From: Burkholderia vietnamiensis LMG 10929
Lineage (GTDB): Bacteria > Pseudomonadota > Gammaproteobacteria > Burkholderiales > Burkholderiaceae
DNA: 64,000 bases
Reading direction: 5' to 3'
Assembly: GCF_000959445.1 (NCBI RefSeq)
Contig: NZ_CP009631.1
Location: 2,914,001 to 2,978,000 of the forward strand
Shown: positions 18,453-26,894 of the stretch, one piece after another
How positions within the stretch are numbered: position 1 is the stretch's first letter
Layout of the letters: every line of letters begins with the position of its first letter
Notes under the pieces: generated by a model
The model's input: the letters and a program-made list of their open reading frames with translations, nothing else
Database searches by the model: none
What the model was told of the DNA's origin: nothing
Made by a program: the position numbers and the translations under genes

Positions 18453-19883
18453 TCAGTGCGGAATTCCGCCGTGTTCGAGCGGCAGGATCAGATGCTCCGG
18501 GATGCTGCGCCGCGACGCGCGCGCGCCGACGTAATACAGCGCGGCCGGCACGACGAGGCCGAGGATCCACGAGATGTCGGTGCCGCCGAGCGCGTGGACG
18601 AGCGGGCCGGTGTAGATGTGCGTCGACATGAACGGCAGCTGCACCAGGATGCCGACCACGTAGATCGTGATCGCCATCGCGTTCCACCGGCCGTAGCGGC
18701 CGTCGGGATCGGACAGCGCCGGCACGTCGTAGCGCGAACGCGTGAAGCAGTAATAGTCGACGAGGTTGATCGCGCTCCACGGCGTGAAGAACGCGAGCAG
18801 AAACAGGATGAACGCGGTGAATTCCTTCAGGAACGAATGCCGGCCCGCGAGCGCGATCAAGGTCGACACGCAGATCATCCCGAAGATGTACGCGGCGCGG
18901 CTGCGCGACGACACCGCGCGCTTGCCGCGAAAGCCGCTGACGATGGTGGCCATCGACATGAAGCTGCCGTATGCGTTGAGCGTCGTGACCGTCACCTTGC
19001 CGAACGCGATGCTGAAGTACAGCAACGCGGCGACCGCGCCCGTCGAGCCGAGGCCGACGATGTACGACACCTCGTGATGCGCGAAGCCGCTGCCTGCCAG
19101 CGCGGCCGCGAACACGCCGAACACCATCGCGGCCTGCGCGCCGATCACCGAGCCGAGGCCGACCGCGGCGAAGGTGGCCGCCGACGACGTCGAGCGCGGC
19201 AGATAGCGCGAATAGTCGGCGACGTACGGGCCGAACGCGATCTGCCACGATGCCGACAACGACATCGACAGCAGGAAGCTCGCGAGCGAAAAGTGCTTGT
19301 TGGCGAGCAGCGCGCCGACGTCGTGGCGCGCAAACAACTGCGCGAACATGTAGACGAACGCGACGACGCCCACCACGCTCGCGATCCGGCCGACGAAGTG
19401 GATCGCGCGATAGCCGAACACCGTCAGCGCGACGATCACCGCGGCGAACAGCAGGATGCCGGCCGCGTCGTCGACGTGCAGCAGCTGCGCGACGGCCTGC
19501 CCCGCCAGCACCGAGCCGCTCGCGGAGAAACCGATGTACATCAGGCACACGAGCACGATCGGGATCATCGCGCCGTAGACGCCGAACTGCACGCGGCTCG
19601 AGATCATCTGCGGCAGCCCGAGTTGCGGCCCCTGCGCGCCATGCAGCGCCATCACCGCGCCGCCGACGAGCTGGCCGAGCAGCAGCGCGATCAGCGACCA
19701 GAACACGTCGCCGCCGAGCACGACCGCGAGCGCGCCGGTGACGATCGCCGTGATCTGCAGGTTCGCCGACAGCCACAGCGTGAACTGGCTCAGCAGGCCG
19801 CCGTGGCGTTCGGCATCGGGAATGAAATCGATCGAGCGCACCTCGATCAGACCGCCGGCTCTTTCGCTGGAATTCGTCGACAC
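18453..19883 (-). CDS. NCS1-family permease (purine-cytosine permease type)
   Basis: A 476-residue, about twelve-helix cation symporter of nucleobases and related compounds. It begins with a soluble arm (SSERAGGLIEVRSIDFIPDAERHG) and has the FTLWLSANLQITAIVTGALAV helix and GVYGAMIPI loops typical of the CodB/allantoin/hydantoin group. The substrate is not determinable; cytosine, purines, allantoin or hydantoins are candidates. It has its own promoter region, which carries a GTTGTATATACAAC palindrome. Confidence 0.88.
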   Translation of the reverse strand: MSTNSSERAGGLIEVRSIDFIPDAERHGGLLSQFTLWLSANLQITAIVTGALAVVLGGDVFWSLIALLLGQLVGGAVMALHGAQGPQLGLPQMISSRVQFGVYGAMIPIVLVCLMYIGFSASGSVLAGQAVAQLLHVDDAAGILLFAAVIVALTVFGYRAIHFVGRIASVVGVVAFVYMFAQLFARHDVGALLANKHFSLASFLLSMSLSASWQIAFGPYVADYSRYLPRSTSSAATFAAVGLGSVIGAQAAMVFGVFAAALAGSGFAHHEVSYIVGLGSTGAVAALLYFSIAFGKVTVTTLNAYGSFMSMATIVSGFRGKRAVSSRSRAAYIFGMICVSTLIALAGRHSFLKEFTAFILFLLAFFTPWSAINLVDYYCFTRSRYDVPALSDPDGRYGRWNAMAITIYVVGILVQLPFMSTHIYTGPLVHALGGTDISWILGLVVPAALYYVGARASRRSIPEHLILPLEHGGIPH

Positions 19884-20035
19884 GGGAAATCTCCAGAATG
19901 CTGAGGATCACGGAGGGTGTCGCCGACACGATCGCCGGGTCGGGCCGCCCTGTTTCAATTTCTCGAAGTGCTTCTGCTTCTGCGGCTTCCGCCCGCCGTT
20001 CGAACGACGGGCGCCGGCATTGGTCAGCGGATATT

Positions 20036-20049
20036 GTTGTATATACAAC
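20036..20049. promoter_or_regulatory. perfect GTTGTATATACAAC palindrome (candidate operator)
   Basis: A perfect 14-bp palindrome lies 153 nt before the NCS1 permease start. Its TTGTATATACAA core resembles operators of GntR-family repressors, which commonly control nitrogen-compound permeases. No GntR gene lies in this window, so the regulator would be encoded elsewhere. Also possible is a role for the SRAP gene, whose end lies 111 nt away, but that gene reads away from it. Confidence 0.5.
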
Positions 20050-20160
20050 TAGGACGATATAGGTGATTACCCGAGGCACTCGGTGCGGTCGGGATGGTGC
20101 GCGCACGCCGCGCGTATCAGCCTTTCCGGACCGTCAGCGATCCGTATGAAAGATGAAAGA

Positions 20161-20844
20161 TCAAGCGCCGGCGGGCGGCGGCAGAGGCGGTTCCGGCGCG
20201 GCGTCCATCTCGTCGGCGGGCAGCAGCGCCAGCATGAGCCGCACGGCTTCGACGTCGCGCGCATGCAGCCATTCGTCGTAGTCGTCGCGGCGCAGGATCA
20301 CGACGCCGCGCGTGTCGTCGCCGGGCCGATGCATGCGCGCGAACAGCGGATGGCCGTCGGCGTCGACCGTGAGCATCGCCATGCCGATGCGCTCGCGGCC
20401 GTCGGCGCTTACGTAGCGTCGCCAGATGCCGGCGACACAGTACGCCTGCCAGCCGGCCAGGCCGATCCGGTGCCACACGTTGCGGCCCGTCTCGTAACAG
20501 GGTTCGTAGATCCAGCGCACCGGGATCAGACAGCGCTGCCCGTTGCGCCAGGCGTTGCCGTAGAGCCGCGACGAGCCGACCGTCTCCGCACGCGCGTTGA
20601 CCGTGTCCAGCTTGCGTTTCCTGCGGCCATTCTCGTCGACGCGTTCGGGCTGCATGAACTTCGGCCAGAAGCCGAACACCGCGCTGACGACCGCGAGCCC
20701 GTCGCCGTCGGCGCGTGCGATCGGCGCCGCGTGATCGGGATAGACGTCGGGTGCCCACGGCTCGCGGTCGAACAGATCGCCGATGCCGATTCGCAGCTCG
20801 CTGATGCCCGGGTCTTCGCCGGGAGCACGGTAGTGGGTGCACAT
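20161..20844 (-). CDS. SRAP (YedK/HMCES-type) DNA-protein crosslink protein
   Basis: A 227-residue SOS-response-associated peptidase family member. YedK-type proteins use Cys2 to form a stable thiazolidine crosslink with abasic sites in single-stranded DNA. Here the start MCTHYRAPG places that Cys directly after Met, which fixes the start. The conserved Asn is in DTVNARAETV, the catalytic Glu in RCLIPVRWIYEP, and the His in FARMHRPG. The motif MCTHY and IYEP replace the more common MCGRF and FYEW, marking a divergent subgroup. Confidence 0.85.
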   Translation of the reverse strand: MCTHYRAPGEDPGISELRIGIGDLFDREPWAPDVYPDHAAPIARADGDGLAVVSAVFGFWPKFMQPERVDENGRRKRKLDTVNARAETVGSSRLYGNAWRNGQRCLIPVRWIYEPCYETGRNVWHRIGLAGWQAYCVAGIWRRYVSADGRERIGMAMLTVDADGHPLFARMHRPGDDTRGVVILRRDDYDEWLHARDVEAVRLMLALLPADEMDAAPEPPLPPPAGA

Positions 20845-21116
20845 GGTTCGACGGACGACGGATGCGATGCTTCCATCGTAGGTCAGCCTGCATCCCGCGG
20901 CTGTGCGATTTCGGCCGGAGCGAGGCGGGCCGTGCGGCTCGAAGCGCGTCGCTCGCTGCACCGGCCGGATGAACGGCGCGTCGCGATGTCGATCCGCGAT
21001 TCGACGCAGGCGGTCGTGCCGGCACGCACCGAGCGAACCGCCCCGCGCGCTCGTCCAGTCAGGCGGAGCGTTGCGGGTGCGGGCGGCCGCGCGCCGGACG
21101 GCTCAGGCCGCCTTGG

Positions 21117-21743
21117 TCACGCGTCCGGACGCGCGAGGTCGAAACGGCTGTCCGGCGTGACGTGCACGTAGGCGGTCGGCCCGCCCGCGCGCAGGATGAT
21201 GCCCGCGCCGAACGTGTCGAAGATGCCGTCCTTCAGCAGATCGTCGCGAATGTGGACGGCGACGACTTCACCGAGCACCAGCGTGGCCGACGTCTCGCCG
21301 CCGCGGTGATCGCGCAGCGGGACCACGTCGGTGACCTTGCATTCGAAGTTGACGCCGCTTTCCGCGACGCGCGGCACGTCGACGAGACGCGACGCAATCG
21401 CGGTCAGCCCGCCGAGTTCGAATTCGTTCACGCCGTACGGCACCGCGGCGCAGGTCCGGTTCATCCGCTCGGCGAGATCGCGCGTCGCGAGGTTCCAGAC
21501 GAACTCGCCGGTTTCCCGCACGTTGCGCAGGCTGTCCTTCGCCGTGGTGCTCGAAAAGCCGATGATCGGCGGATGATAGTTGAACGCGTTGAAGAAGCTG
21601 TACGGTGCGAGATTGACCGTGCCGTCGCTGCCGCGAGAGGAAATCCAGCCGATCGGGCGCGGGCCCACGATTGCGTTCAGCGGATCGTGCGGCAGGCCGT
21701 GGCCTTGCGAGGGTTCGTAATAGTGGTAGGTCGGGTGCGTCAT
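21117..21743 (-). CDS. flavin reductase family protein (FMN-binding split barrel)
   Basis: A 208-residue flavin reductase-like protein. The family core is seen in IVGPRPIGWISSRGSDGTVNLAPYSFFNAFNY residues split over two strands near positions 25-55, then FSSTTAKDSLRNVRETGEF. Such proteins bind FMN and either supply reduced flavin to a partner monooxygenase or act as oxidoreductases. No partner oxygenase is adjacent. The ATG at MTHPTYHYYEPSQGHG was chosen because it gives the conserved family beginning. Confidence 0.87.
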   Translation of the reverse strand: MTHPTYHYYEPSQGHGLPHDPLNAIVGPRPIGWISSRGSDGTVNLAPYSFFNAFNYHPPIIGFSSTTAKDSLRNVRETGEFVWNLATRDLAERMNRTCAAVPYGVNEFELGGLTAIASRLVDVPRVAESGVNFECKVTDVVPLRDHRGGETSATLVLGEVVAVHIRDDLLKDGIFDTFGAGIILRAGGPTAYVHVTPDSRFDLARPDA

Positions 21744-21957
21744 GACGGAGCTCGGGCAGCGGACAAGGTGCGTGGAAGGCGATCGCCCGCTGCGCATGGC
21801 CGCGTGAAGCACATGCGAGCGGCGCGGCGGGCGGCGCCCAGTATCACACGAGCCTGCATTCGCTGCACCGGTTGCGGCGCCGGAGCCTGGCCGATGCAGC
21901 CGCCGGCTGCACGCCGCCCGGCTGTTTGCCGGGCGGTGTCCGCGGGTGAGCGGTCGG

Positions 21958-23103
21958 TCAGAAGTGATGCAGCAGCGCGACGCGCACGACGTACTGGTTC
22001 GGGCCCGACGAGATGTCGGCTGCGCCCGGAACGTACGCGTAGTCGAAGTCGGTGCCGGTGTGGGCGTTCATCGCATGCTGATAGACGCCTTCGACGAACA
22101 CCGACGTGCGCTTCGACATGTCGTAGTTGAGCTTCGTGCTCAGCTGGTGCCACTTCGGATTGAACGAGCCGACCGTCGACGACACGCGCGCCTGCGTGTA
22201 CGTGTAGGCCGCGCCGAGGTACAGCGCGGGCGTGAAGTGATAGAGGCCGTTCACTTCGAAGTTGTCGAATTTCCACGCGTTCCAGCTGCCGCCGGCCGGC
22301 TGCGTCGTGCCGGTGAAGTATGCGTTGGCGGTCGGGTCGTAGACGTCGACGTGCGAGTACGTGAAGCCGATCAGCGCGTTCGCGAACGCATAGTTCACGC
22401 CGATGCCGATGTTCTGTTGCGACGACGCGTCGAACGTGTTGTCGCCAGTGATCGCGCCGTTCGAATCGCCGTTGTGTGCGTTGTTGATCTTCAGGTACGA
22501 CGCGCCGACCGTCAGCCCGCCCTGCTGGTATTGCAGCGCGGCGCCGTACAGACGGTTGTTCGCAAAGCCGGACTGGTTGCTGAACCCGTACATCGCTTCC
22601 GCGGTGATGCCGTGCCACACCGGCGACACGTACTTGACGGCGTTATTGACGCGGAACGAGTAGTCGGTGTTGTCGTTGTCGTACGGGTGCGCGAACAGAT
22701 AGCCGGTCCAGTTGCCGTTGGCCGTGAGCGGCGAGAAGATGTCGACGCTCGGGTCATACTGGCGGCCGAACGTCAAGGTGCCGTAACGGTCCGACGCGAT
22801 GCCGACGAACGCCTGGCGGCCGAATTCGCGGCCGCCCTGGCTCATCTTGCCGGTGTTGACGTCGAAGCCGCTCTCGAGCTGGAAGATGGCCTGATAGCCG
22901 CCGCCGAGGTCTTCGGTGCCCTTGATGCCCCAGCGGCTGCCGTAGTCGTAGCCGCTTTGCAACTGCACGGTCCCGTGGCCGCGTGCGTTGCTCGTGTAGT
23001 TGATGCCGTCCTCGATCTTGCCGTACAGCGTAACGCTGCTTTGCGCATGCGCGGCCGTGGCAAGCAATGCGGCGGGCACGATGATCCCCCAACGCTTGTT
23101 CAT
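21958..23103 (-). CDS. general outer-membrane porin (OmpC-like, Burkholderia type)
   Basis: A 381-residue trimeric porin. The signal peptide MNKRWGIIVPAALLATAAHA is followed by mature QSSVTLYGKIEDGINY, the standard beginning of beta-proteobacterial Gram-negative porins. The PEFGRQAFVG-like segment reads GGREFGRQAFVGI here, and the protein ends in a terminal Phe (VVRVALLHHF), the outer-membrane insertion signal. It mediates diffusion of small hydrophilic solutes. Confidence 0.93.
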   Translation of the reverse strand: MNKRWGIIVPAALLATAAHAQSSVTLYGKIEDGINYTSNARGHGTVQLQSGYDYGSRWGIKGTEDLGGGYQAIFQLESGFDVNTGKMSQGGREFGRQAFVGIASDRYGTLTFGRQYDPSVDIFSPLTANGNWTGYLFAHPYDNDNTDYSFRVNNAVKYVSPVWHGITAEAMYGFSNQSGFANNRLYGAALQYQQGGLTVGASYLKINNAHNGDSNGAITGDNTFDASSQQNIGIGVNYAFANALIGFTYSHVDVYDPTANAYFTGTTQPAGGSWNAWKFDNFEVNGLYHFTPALYLGAAYTYTQARVSSTVGSFNPKWHQLSTKLNYDMSKRTSVFVEGVYQHAMNAHTGTDFDYAYVPGAADISSGPNQYVVRVALLHHF

Positions 23104-24036
23104 GATGATTTACCCCCCAAGTCATTCGTTTTCCGGTCGCTTTGCTTACGCGCTGCGAATTCGCGTCGCATCGATGCTTCCCCGCGATGCGACGGGCGCA
23201 GTGTAATGAGCCGTTTTTCCGCTGTTAGTGACCGGCGTTGCAAAGGTGCTGTGCAGAATCGAGGGTGTTTTGGGGGGAGGGAAATGGGTTAGCGGGGGGG
23301 TTGGCGGTGCGAATGGGGGATAGCGGGTGGCGAAGTGCGTGTGCGACGATGCCAAACGATGTGCGTGGTGGGCGGGCGATGCGAGCGGCAGGAAGCGCGA
23401 AGGGCGTGCAATGGTCGCCACGGACGTGTTTTATAAGCCCGATCGTCAACACGGTCTCGCGGACGACCTGTTACCCGTCGAGTTTGAACGGCGCTACGCG
23501 CTGAGCGGCCCATCTATGAAACTCTGGCCCGTTCAGCTCGCCATCTTGCGTTCGGGCAAATTGAATCCGCCATCTGCGCGGGCTGCCCCATGCGGGCCGT
23601 GGCGTCAATCTGCGCGCGTTCCGCAATCGAGTGCCCGCTGACGAATCAGGTTGCGCGGACTGATACGGGTTACGTGACCATATTCGCACGAGCCGGTGTT
23701 TTTTCTTCAACCCTCGGCAGGTCGAATCCAGACAAACCAGCCCATGCTTTTACGCTGCATTTCGCAAGACTCGACCGGGACCCGGCATTGGGCGCGATTC
23801 GTCTCGTTGAACGGGTATATGCGACAAAAATGCGTTGTCTGCAGTACAAATGTTCGGGGCGCGCTGATCGCCGTGTCCAGCAAGGCTCCGAGGCAATCGA
23901 CGTAATCGGCGGGTTTCGTTCGGTTAAGCGGTTATCATAGCGACGTCAATCGTTGGCGCGCCCGACACTGTTCAGCGCAATAGCATCAGACGGAGACATG
24001 GCGTTTTACTGTCCGGCCGGTTCATAATTTCGCGCG
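23104..24036. other. long gene-poor interval before the T6SS island
   Basis: More than 900 nt with no gene I can support. The first part is the porin upstream region. From about 23400 the GC content drops and several mid-length open frames appear on both strands, none with a recognisable domain, ribosome site or codon bias. It may be the degraded edge of the neighbouring island. No copy of the tRNA-Leu 3' end is seen here. Confidence 0.5.
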
Positions 24037-25848
24037 ATGGATCATCTGCTTCCGCATTACGAACGAGAACTTTCACTACTGCGCCGATCAGTTGCAATCT
24101 TTGCAACGCGCTATCCCAAAATTGCCGTTCGCCTCGGGATTTCCGGGGACCACTCCGAGGATCCCCACGTTGAACGGATGCTGCAGTCGTTCGCTCTCCT
24201 CGCCGCGGATATAGGCAGCCGGCTCGACGACAACTATCCGGAATTCGCCGAGGCGCTCCTCGGGATGCTGTATCCCCAGTTTCTTCGAACCATTCCCGCG
24301 TGCGCAATTGCCCAGTTCGATGTCTCAGACATGTTCGACAAGCTCACTGAGCCGTCGCTTATTGCCCGCGGCACGGAACTGGCGAGCAAAACGGACGACT
24401 GCCTGTTCCGAACCGTATATGACGTAACGTTAGCTCCCGTGCGAATCTCGGCGGCGCGCTACGCGTCTGCAACCGCAGTTCCCTCCAACGTCGTGCTGCC
24501 CACCGGCACAACCGGTCTGCTCTCCATCACCTTTGAGGCTGCGCGCCCCGACTTTCGCTTCGAAGCCGTTCCAAGCCCGTTGCGCATCCATGTCAACGGC
24601 CCTCGCGAAATCGTCGGTGCGGCAATGGATACGATGACGATGCGCACGGCGGCCGCCTTCGTCGAAAACGCCGAACGTCGCTGGTCAACGCTGGCCACAC
24701 CGCCGCTCGGCGCCGCCGGCGACGATCAGGCCGAGAAGCTTGTCGACGAAGACGACGGCCCGCCCGCGCTGCGGCTACTGAGCGAATATTTTGCGTTTCC
24801 GAAGAAATTCGATTTCGTTGACCTCGATCTCGCCGCGCTCGCGCATACGGCGGGCTCCAGCCAGCAGCTCACTTTGCATCTCGCCATTTGCGGCGTTCAT
24901 TCAGAGTCGTGGACGGCACAGCAACTAAAAAATCTGTCGGCGGACAATCTGAAGCTCTTTTGCACGCCGATCGTCAACCTGTTTCGGCTTACGTCGCTAC
25001 CACTCAAGCGGAATCCGATCACGAACACGTATCCCGTGCAATCCCAGAATACGGACGTTGCGGGTGTTGAAGTTTGGTCTGTCGACTCGGTCCGTGCCAC
25101 GACGGCTAGCTCCAGAGCGAGCATCATCCATCCGTTCGTGTCGCTCATGCACGGCAGTTCCGCCAAGCCGGCCGGCCCCTATTGGATTCTCGCGCACCAT
25201 AACGCGGCCTCGCCATCGGGAAAGAAGGAAACTGCGGTCAGCTTGGTCGGCCCCGACGGCCGACCGGCAACCGACACCGGAATCGAACAAATAACGGCCG
25301 ACGTTACCTGTTCGAATGGCAGTTTCCCGCACACGATGCGGGCCGGCGCCGAAAATGGTGATCTGGTGAACGAGCAGGGAACGATGGTTTCACGCATCGT
25401 TATGCTGGACGCCCCGACCGAAGTCGCGCGATTGTCGAGCCAAGGCGACGCGGCTTGGCGGCTCATCACGCAGTTTGCCCCACACTCGATCGAATTGACT
25501 CGCACCGGGCTTGCCGAGCTGAAACGCCTGCTCCGCCAATTCACTGCTCATTCAGCGGGGCACGCAAAACTGCTCGATGGACTGACGAACCTGAGCCATC
25601 GGGCCAAACAACTCTGGCTTCCAGGAAAACCGATGCCGAGCTTCGTACGCGGTCTGGAAGTGACGTTGACGATCGACGAACAAGCGTTTGCGGCCATCAG
25701 CTTGAACGCGTTCATCGGCGTGATGGACCACTTCTTCGCTGTGCATGCGCCGGCGACCAGCTTTGTTCAGCTTGTCGTGATGTCGGCGAACACTGGCGGC
25801 GAAATTCGACGTTGTGCGCCACGACCAGGCACAGTCATGCTCGCCTGA
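24037..25848 (+). CDS. tssF: type VI secretion baseplate subunit TssF (orphan)
   Basis: A 603-residue TssF (VasA/ImpG) protein, a wedge component of the T6SS baseplate. The N-terminus MDHLLPHYERELSLLRRSVAIF, the EDPHVERMLQSFALLAADI block, YPEFAEALLGMLYPQFLR and the C-terminal SANTGGEIRRCAPRPGT are all family-typical, so the gene looks intact. It normally sits in a cluster with tssE, tssG and tssH; none is present here. Instead it converges on the PAAR gene of an effector cassette. It may be a spare or variant baseplate part, or a relic of a larger cluster. Confidence 0.9.
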   Translation: MDHLLPHYERELSLLRRSVAIFATRYPKIAVRLGISGDHSEDPHVERMLQSFALLAADIGSRLDDNYPEFAEALLGMLYPQFLRTIPACAIAQFDVSDMFDKLTEPSLIARGTELASKTDDCLFRTVYDVTLAPVRISAARYASATAVPSNVVLPTGTTGLLSITFEAARPDFRFEAVPSPLRIHVNGPREIVGAAMDTMTMRTAAAFVENAERRWSTLATPPLGAAGDDQAEKLVDEDDGPPALRLLSEYFAFPKKFDFVDLDLAALAHTAGSSQQLTLHLAICGVHSESWTAQQLKNLSADNLKLFCTPIVNLFRLTSLPLKRNPITNTYPVQSQNTDVAGVEVWSVDSVRATTASSRASIIHPFVSLMHGSSAKPAGPYWILAHHNAASPSGKKETAVSLVGPDGRPATDTGIEQITADVTCSNGSFPHTMRAGAENGDLVNEQGTMVSRIVMLDAPTEVARLSSQGDAAWRLITQFAPHSIELTRTGLAELKRLLRQFTAHSAGHAKLLDGLTNLSHRAKQLWLPGKPMPSFVRGLEVTLTIDEQAFAAISLNAFIGVMDHFFAVHAPATSFVQLVVMSANTGGEIRRCAPRPGTVMLA

Positions 25849-25899
25849 TTTCTCTATCACCAAACCGTGAAGATCAAGTCACTCGGTAGCGCGTGCCGC

Positions 25900-26151
25900 T
25901 CAGGTAAGGCTCGAAATCAGGTGACACCCGCAGGTCGCCCGGTGACCGTGCCGGGCAATCGGAACACCGTTATCCGTCATTGATTCATCGCCCTCTTCGA
26001 TCAAATTCGGTTTGACGTCTGGGTGTTGGGGGCAGGTTACCTCGTCCCCCTTGCGAGCAACGAAACGGCCGTCGAAACGCATCGTCGATGAACCCGTGAT
26101 CACCTTGCCGCCGTGGTCTGTATCATCACCGACGCGGATGAAATTCATCAT
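25900..26151 (-). CDS. PAAR-domain spike-tip protein
   Basis: An 83-residue PAAR protein that would cap the VgrG spike and sharpen the T6SS needle. The fold is shown by the DHGGKVITGSSTMRFDGRFVARKGDEVTC stretch (spread over residues 11-40) and the terminal HGHRATCGCHL, which holds Cys/His zinc ligands. It is a stand-alone PAAR without a toxin extension. It is the last gene of the vgrG cassette, 11 nt after the immunity candidate. Confidence 0.87.
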   Translation of the reverse strand: MMNFIRVGDDTDHGGKVITGSSTMRFDGRFVARKGDEVTCPQHPDVKPNLIEEGDESMTDNGVPIARHGHRATCGCHLISSLT

Positions 26152-26162
26152 CGTAGAATACC

Positions 26163-26894
26163 TTACGAACGATAGCGAAAATAGTGAATACCATATTCGA
26201 GATCCGGATTCTCCGACCTCATCTGCTTCGACGAACGCACCAGATTAATCCTACGTACGTCGCTCCAGCCGTAGCACGAGAAAATGACTTCAGCCAATTT
26301 GGCAAAGCGCTTCATCTTCAGATAAGCGCGATAAAATAAGATCCAGAATATCAATAGAGAAAAGGCACCTGCCCCGCCGAGCACTATCACGAGAGTCGTC
26401 CTGTCGATACCACCTGCATCACGTGACAGCATGAAGCACATTAGGGCGTAGATCGGCACAAAAAACCACAGCATGATCTTCATCAGCCATCGATAAAGGG
26501 CAGTCCTGCCCCTCGTCGCATGCGGGTACACCGCAACCGTATCGTCCCCGACTCTCCGGACCGAATACGCAAAGTACCGGTCACGCGGCCTCGGTTCCGC
26601 AACAATTTCAACCTCGTCACCATCTGTCATCGGCATCTTCCAGAGCCATCCCTCGATCTGCTTGCCGTCGAGTTCAAATTCCACCCAGTCAGCTTCCTCC
26701 TCGGAATTCGCCGACGATTGGACCAATCCGATCGCAAATGCCCCCATGCCGGCCAACGCAGCACCTGCGGCCGTTGCCTGCATATAAGCATGCTCGGTAT
26801 CATTCAAGACAAAGTCCTGCTGACGCCGTCGGCACTTCAACCTGCTGATCGTGCCTCGCAATACCTGAACTGGGTATTCACGCTCTAAGCTCAT
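26163..26894 (-). CDS. membrane protein, candidate immunity protein to the VasX-like effector
   Basis: A 243-residue protein with a small hydrophobic stretch at about residues 40-60 (ATAAGAALAGMGAFAIGLV), a soluble middle, and two strong membrane segments at about 137-156 and 167-190, then a charged C-terminal tail. Its ATG overlaps the effector stop by 4 nt, the usual toxin-immunity layout. In Vibrio cholerae the VasX toxin is neutralised by the membrane protein TsiV2 of similar size encoded just downstream, so immunity is a reasonable inference; no sequence family is firmly recognised. Confidence 0.6.
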   Translation of the reverse strand: MSLEREYPVQVLRGTISRLKCRRRQQDFVLNDTEHAYMQATAAGAALAGMGAFAIGLVQSSANSEEEADWVEFELDGKQIEGWLWKMPMTDGDEVEIVAEPRPRDRYFAYSVRRVGDDTVAVYPHATRGRTALYRWLMKIMLWFFVPIYALMCFMLSRDAGGIDRTTLVIVLGGAGAFSLLIFWILFYRAYLKMKRFAKLAEVIFSCYGWSDVRRINLVRSSKQMRSENPDLEYGIHYFRYRS

